From Heliopora coerulea (lineage: Eukaryota; Cnidaria; Anthozoa; Scleralcyonacea; Helioporidae): DNA of 64,000 bases. Of this stretch, positions 57,703 through 64,000 are shown one piece after another (position 1 is the first letter of the stretch; each line of letters starts with the position of its first letter). The stretch spans positions 78,501 to 142,500 of the forward strand of contig JASJOG010000425.1 in NCBI GenBank assembly GCA_030142905.1, read 5' to 3'. The translations under genes and the position numbers were made by a program. The notes below the pieces were generated by a model. It was given only the letters and a program-made list of their open reading frames with translations. It was not told the DNA's origin and made no database searches.

Positions 57703-60700
57703 TTGTTTAGGCCATCATATTAACAACACGATTAAGATTTCCGCCTATGTCGTCGATTGCTGCTATTGTGACCGAATTCAATCCTTCGAATTGGATAATC
57801 AGCAAATGAATTAGTGAGGAATTTAATAACTGATATTCTTGAACTGGAGTAAACATTTTTTTGGCTGGATTAAATACTTTGTACTGTAGCAAAGAATTTT
57901 ATGTTTGAGCAAATTTTTTGTACTTAAGTAAATATTCTACTACTGGAATAGATTTTTTAGTATTAGAGTATAAATTTCAGTTCAGGAATAAATGATTATA
58001 CGTGTTGACCCACCGTACGTTTCACTGGTCCTAGCAAATTCATTTTCACGACGTATTTCACTGGACGACGTCACTCTGACATGTTTGGGGAACATCTTCC
58101 TTTGTAAGGACCAACGATGTTGATAAACCCTTCGTCTGACATTTCAATACTCCCTACCATTCGGTTTCATACATAAAAGTGTGAGCTATCATACTAATCT
58201 CAAGGTAATTATAGCCGTAAGGGACAAGAAAGGTACCTCATTTTCAAACTTGCAACCCTCTAACCTTATGGTTTTGACAAAGTCCTTCTTTTCTTAACAA
58301 AAATGTTTTTCCTCCCTCTCACACATTTTTATTTCGTGTCCTCTTTAAATATTCATCACACCCTTGTTTAACGACCCCTCCCTGTGGCAGATTACTGATC
58401 GTAAAGTAAAAAGATAAGTAAAAGATAAGTAATACGATAAGTAAAAAGAATATGACAGTCGATATTCGTTATGATAGTGCTTACCGTCCTGTCATCTGTT
58501 TACCCAAACTTATGTCTATCATTTTTCGAACATAAAGCACCTGGTGTTTTCGATTTCACTTCACAATTTCCTCTAACGAAGGAATGTCGCTCGAAATGTC
58601 ATTATCTTTTTTGGCAGGGTACTGCCTTTTAACTCTCTCTACTTCGTTCAAAACTGCCCTCGCAGCACTCCGTTTTGACACTAATCTTGGGTCTCAAGCT
58701 GCCAATCCAACCTGTAATCCTGCGAATCCTGACAGTGTTCAGCGAACTGAGCTGCGAAGCCCGTGGTTGAGAGCATTGTCACAAATTTCAAGTTCATGTG
58801 GGTAGCAATGTCGATGGTGTGAAGCGTGTATTTAGGAATATTAGGTATTTATGCTTGATCATATGAAATGTAGTCAACATTAAGTAAAAGTAAATTTACG
58901 ACTGCCAGGACCAAACACGTTTGGATGAGAAAAATCAGACTCTTGGGACTTTGCCAGTTATGTTCTATCCAAATCACCGACCCTGCGAATCCATTGGGTA
59001 CCAAGTCCGTTGCCGAGAGAGCATGGTCACGAGAGAAGAAACGGAGGATAGGAAGTGCAAATCGAAACTTACAAGCCGGAAGACACTGGATCAAATGAAC
59101 CAAAAGCATGTCAGACAAAAATTACCCGTTGATAAATGTAAAAATAACTCCTTAAAAACTCTAAATCTAATCCTATCCTAATCTAACAGAAAATTAACCC
59201 TAAAACTTAAAACAAAGCGAAAAAAGTCAAATTACAGGTGTTGGTGACCTGATTTAGATAGATGAGATGTAGTGATGTCCTTGTAATCCAAGGACAACGA
59301 AGTAACCAGGAATATCCAAAGTAGCCCCCTCCCTTTCAAAGGAAACAGGCGACAGTGTTCCTTAAGTACGAAGTAAGGAAAAAGCAGAATTTTACGGCAG
59401 ACGTTAATTGTGTTCAGAGGATCATATTTGTACCTCATAAATTTAAAGGTATGTGTCATTTGTAGTTTGCGTATGATTTTTTCCCCTGTTTGTGAAGGTG
59501 GAAGTAAATGAACTATTTTTCAACGAAGTGCTGCTCTTTTTCGTATATTTTCAAGGTATAGAACCGGGCTTTTCATGTGTAAAAACAGTTTCTGCCGTGA
59601 ACAAGATCGTATTTAAGACGGGTCTTATCATCTGGTTGGCCGCTACCAATTCTCAGAATGATTCGATAACTTTACATTGCGTGATATTTTCAGTGTAAAT
59701 CATTCGTTTTAAGAATTTGATACCTAAGATTCGGCAAAGGTTGGATTTGTGTAGTTAGAGCTCCCGTTTTCGGAGTGATTGAAGAGGTCCAGACATTGGC
59801 GTGTATTTTCTGTATAAAACATGATTAAATTCGGCATTTCAGTGAACTTAAAGACAGACGTTCACTCCCGATGGCAGGTTGGGTTATCACGTATTCATCA
59901 TTCAGTAATTATTGTAATTTAATAAACATAGAAATCATACCTTCCTTTCATCTCATATATTCCTCTGCTGAACTTATATAATACTTCACATGACATGATT
60001 TATCTGCAGAACACGTTTAATGATTTTTGCAACATTTTGATCAGCAATGTTTAATCTAGGTCAATATCTTTTCTCAAATAAGGAAATGGATACAGACTGC
60101 CACATTTCCTTAAAGTCCGTAGATACTTGAATAAGAACATGAGGAAGTTCCTGAGGGAGAAGTAAAAAAATCAAATTCTGGAACAATTGTTTCCTTATGT
60201 GACTTGGAGTATCAGGGGAAGTTTTACTAAATAACAGTTTTTCCAACATTTCCAAGTAGATTCCTGAAAGTTGACAGGAGATTAGTATGTTTCTGGATTA
60301 GTATGCTGTTATAGGGGGTATTTCATTTCAAGATGTAATATGCATGTGGAAGTGGTACACACTTAGGTTTCTATGAAGTACATCATTAATTAGAAAAAAT
60401 AAAACCAACAAAAAAACAATAAAAGAACAAAAACAAAATTATAACCTAAAACCCAGAAATTTTAATAGTATTTTTCTGTCAATAATTGATTGTCACAATT
60501 ATCACTTTTTCGTCCAATTTTGAAATTTCTTTTATGACAATAAACAAGAGGAAAGATTGAGTAAGACTATGGAGAGATTTTGATTAAGATGCACTTTAAG
60601 AATCTAATTTATACTACTCCTAAACCTGACATGAATTTCAAACCTAACCATACTCTAGTCCACTCTGCTGAATAAAATTGTCTGGCATTGGCCATAATAA

Positions 60701-61528
60701 AGTTTGAATGTGTGGCCATGCCTGCTGATGGGTTGGCAAGTAGTGGTTAATCCATCCTGGAGCAGATGCCCTCCTCTGATGAATAAAATTGTTTTGTATT
60801 AGGCAGACTAGAGTACAGTTCATTCTCACCTTTGAATTCTACCTGCACTGTATCCAGCTGTAATTGTTTTACTAACAAATTTGCTAGTCAAGGAAAGACA
60901 TGATGGGATAGAGTTCATGGTTTAACCCATATTCCAGTATTTTAATGTCACTCTAGAGCAGAATAGTCTTTCCCTTGTGGAGTCTTACTGAATTTAAGCT
61001 ATAGTTATACTATACAGTAGGAAAATCTAAATCTTTCCAAACTTAGCCAGATCACTATTTGTATGCAGTGCTTTCAATATGTTGTGTATGTCACTGTACA
61101 TGCAGTACCCATGCACACTTTGCATAGGTTGTAAAATTAATGTTTTTGTTCATTTTGGAAGAAACAAGCACGTATTATCCATTTACTTATTGCTATATAA
61201 ACAGGTGATTAAAATTAGTTCAGTTCTGTTCAAATTTGACTGTGATTGTGATTAGTTAGTTATCACTATAGAGAGTTGCTGTGTATTTAGCTTGGAGATT
61301 CCCATCCAGTTACATGACTGTGATTAGATGTACATTTATTATAATCCCACACAACCACACTAACATAAATTTATTACTTTTACATGCATGTGACTGGACA
61401 TTTTTGAAGCTGTTTATCAGTATACCTGACATATAATTAGTATCAAAGCAGTGATGCAAAAGAGCAGAATTCAGAATACCAAGAAATTTACAGAAGAAAA
61501 TTGATTTTTGAAATTTTGAAGTTATTCC
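57703..61528. other. intergenic, no supported gene
   Basis: AT-rich. A short direct repeat (GAATAAAATTGT context) lies near 60668 and 60780. ORFs below 110 codons show no domains. Confidence 0.5.
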
Positions 61529-61536
61529 ATTGTACA

Positions 61537-61906
61537 CAGTGGCGTAACTTGGAATTTTTAGTGCGGGTGCAAGACTTAAGATTTTCCGACAAATGGGCGT
61601 GGTCATGTGGGCGTAGCCACGTAAAAATGCCATATTTAATAACTAACCTACATTACAATAAATCATATCTACTCATTCTTACATACACTAATACACAAAT
61701 TCATCTTAATTTGTCCTATATTACGTCTTTCCGAATTAAGATCATGATTAAGAATTAAGATCATGACAGGAATTTCGCGATATAATTATCTCAACAGCTA
61801 ACACCCAAATTTCCGACAGAGGACTACAATTTTCCGACAGATGACCATACTGGTGTCGTGTGGGGGGGGGTGACCACCCCCCTGCCCCCCTATAGTTACG
61901 CCACTG
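61537..61906. mobile_element. hAT-like MITE
   Basis: Ends CAGTGGCGTAACT and its complement AGTTACGCCACTG. Flanks ATTGTACA (61529-61536) and GTTGTACA (61907-61914) form an 8-bp duplication with one mismatch. No ORF of note; 370 bp long. Confidence 0.85.
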
Positions 61907-62610
61907 GTTGTACAGTAACTATTTGTAGTTCTCAACACGGATAGCCACTGCTGTAGTTTTTGATTGAGGGAAGCAATTCATGATCAGAGTTGTTAAACAT
62001 GGAAATGTGAGTTTGCATTAGTATTGTGGTAGTGCACCATTGCACATGCAGAGTCTTGTGTATTTGATCATTTTACTTCAGATGTTAACAATACTGCAAG
62101 TGCCTTTTTGATTCAGACTTAATATTTGCAGAAATATCCAAAATGATATAAGCATAGTTATTTAATAACTCCAGAATAACTTGGATAGTGCTGTAATTAT
62201 TAATTTTAACTTTTCTGTAAACTATAATCCTAATGGAGGTGGTGTGCTAACCATAACAACAAGCCAATGTTTCAGATGGCCATGCAATTAGGACTGAAAC
62301 AGACAACCAGAAAGATCCCCATGCATGTTAGTTTGGGCTTGTTTTTGTTTATTCATTTAAATTATTATAGAGTGGGCTTGTCCCTTTGATGAGCAGTATC
62401 ATCTAGCATTGGCTAAAGTACATGCAAAATACCAAATGACATTGTGACATTTACACTTTAAATTTTCCTTTATCAATGTTGCAAACTTAACTGTTAATCA
62501 AGTGTACAATACTGTAAAAGCCACAATTTTCTTTAAAATACATATACCCATCTACTCATTGGCATTACCACAATAATTATTTAAATTGAATTGATGACCA
62601 TGGAGTAACA
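61907..62610. other. intergenic, no recognised feature
   Basis: AT-rich non-coding DNA. Confidence 0.5.
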
Positions 62611-62692
62611 GCCTCAGTAATTTGGTAACAGTTGGTAGAGCATTGCACTAGATTTGTGAGGTCACTGGTTTGATTTCCAGCCAGAAAACCCA
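62611..62692 (+). repeat. tRNA-derived sequence (SINE-like or pseudogene)
   Basis: Has an A-box-like GTAACAGTTGGTAGAGC and a B-box-like GGTTTGATTTCC spaced as in tRNA genes, with GCCTCAG and CTGGTT/AACCCAA-like flanks. Several bases differ from functional boxes and no clean cloverleaf forms. Confidence 0.45.
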
Positions 62693-64000
62693 AAGTTAAA
62701 TTTTTCACAATAGGTCCAGGTGAGCTCTTACATATGTATCCTGACACTTGAAATTTTCCTCTACCAACAATGTTTTAAATACCAAAGTGGACCTTTGCAG
62801 CTTAATGAGTTAATGAAGTGATACTTCAACCTGTAACAGAGTTCATTGAGTTAAGCCTGAAGTCATTATGGAAGAATGATTTCAAAATTATATTGCTGCT
62901 CAGTTTCTTTATATTTCAAGAAAGCTGTAAACAAAGCTATTTCCACTGCTTTGAATGTAAGGAATTCATGTAGGATTAGGTTTGGGGATAGTGTTAGGGT
63001 TAAGATTTGAGTCTGGATTAAGTTATACTGTAGTTTGAAAATTGTCTCAAACTTAGACTAGAGTAATATTTTGGTGCCATTTTGAATGGCCAACTGTTGG
63101 GTCAGTCAGGTCAAAACTAGGACCAAATCAATGTTTGTGAACCACCTTAATCAACTTCATATCAATTTACTGTAATTATTACAGCCTGCAGTGTCAATTT
63201 GCAGAAGGTACCTGGCTGCTTATTTTCCTATTGAATTATTAACTAATATGAATAAAAATGGATGGATTTCATAGCAGTTAGTGCTTTGCTAAACACGTAC
63301 AATACCAGTCTTGATTTTTCCTCTATTATGGTAACAAGCATTAACCATGATTTAGGAATTCCATGCTGTTTTAGTTTAATAATAGCCCTTTATGTAAAGA
63401 GGAAGATGAATGGTCACTATATTTTACTACTATTTTTGTATTTTGTTGAATATAATGACCTGATCTCACATGTCAGATAGCATAATTACATATACATAAT
63501 ATTTAACAATCATCAACTTTTGCCCCAGGCAAAGTGAATATTGTTGAATAATTCATGCACAGAAAATTTTAAATTTTACCCATGAAGTTAAGGGTACCAT
63601 GATATTATTATGCTGCCATTTTGGGTAAATGCCTTCACTGTAACATATACATTCACCTGTACTGTTTCTACATTCTTAATGCAGGATTCCCTTTAATCAC
63701 CTGTTTAATTATAATAATATATATTGGCTGGTGGCATCAGCATGGGTTGATAAGAGTAATAAGGAGAGAGAGCCTACATCTACATAATTGGTAGTGGCCC
63801 CTCTGTAGCAAATTTGAACAGAATGTTTAGTGATTGACTGCAAATACTGCTTAGGACTCCAGACCAACCTCTTGTCAATATCTCCTAAGGATATTTAACC
63901 TTTTAAACATCACAGAATCCTTATGGATGCATATCAGTGCATTGCTAGTGGCCAAAGCAAAAGTTTGGTTAACTGGACAGAAATTCAAAAATCCATATAT
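62693..64000. other. intergenic, no recognised feature
   Basis: AT-rich non-coding DNA to the window end. Confidence 0.5.

Overview
This window is eukaryotic, AT-rich, and looks like cnidarian DNA, most likely anthozoan (stony-coral-like). That assignment is inferred from the mix of families: Polinton/Maverick, Penelope-like elements (PLEs) with GIY-YIG and hammerhead ribozymes, Cryptons, hAT elements, and immunoglobulin (Ig) receptors with tyrosine-rich tails. No marker gene fixes the species. Coding density is very low; nearly all ORFs are transposon relics or exons.

Host genes. Two paralogous plus-strand genes for single-pass Ig-superfamily receptors make up the host content. Gene 1 (4998-7942) shows only the end of an Ig exon, whose 5' part is cut off exactly at the end of a Polinton relic, and a last exon with a transmembrane segment and tail. 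Gene 2 is spread over 38 kb: signal-peptide exon 15415-15481, Ig exon 29772-30089, Ig exon 49648-49908, Ig plus stalk exon 50464-50808, and transmembrane/tail exon 53496-53878. All its introns are phase 1 and the five exons sum to 1374 nt (457 codons plus stop). Both tails carry two ITAM-like pairs (YxxL-x9/10-YxxL). The architecture resembles what is known of Hydractinia Alr allorecognition proteins, so these are candidate immune or recognition receptors.

Mobile DNA by region. 0-5 kb: decayed Polinton (capsid, integrase, ATPase relics) with a tRNA-like insertion. 6.2-6.9 kb: LINE reverse transcriptase relic. 9.6-10.4 kb: strong hairpins. 12.8-14.5 kb: hAT-like element with a nested PLE fragment. 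17.7-20.6 kb: multi-exon hAT transposase gene, antisense in intron 1 of gene 2. 23.4-27.8 kb: palindromic complex of a PLE-like fold-back, a Crypton with an inverted, internally deleted copy, another inverted-repeat element, and a short insertion carrying a complete hammerhead ribozyme. 31-32.3 kb: Polinton-type PolB relic and PLE end. 35.4-36.1 kb: tandem repeat. 37.2-38.3 kb: second Crypton. 38.4-43.3 kb: an LTR element with two inverted 104-bp LTRs, its right LTR split by a head-to-head PLE pair. 43.7-46.6 kb: a third copy of the Crypton flank split by another PLE. 54-64 kb: mostly non-coding, with hAT-like elements and a tRNA-like repeat.

The most notable signals are the ITAM-tailed Ig receptor pair, the Polinton boundary inside an Ig exon, the repeated hammerhead cores (one with all helices formed), and the inverted-LTR insertion flanked by a perfect 5-bp duplication.
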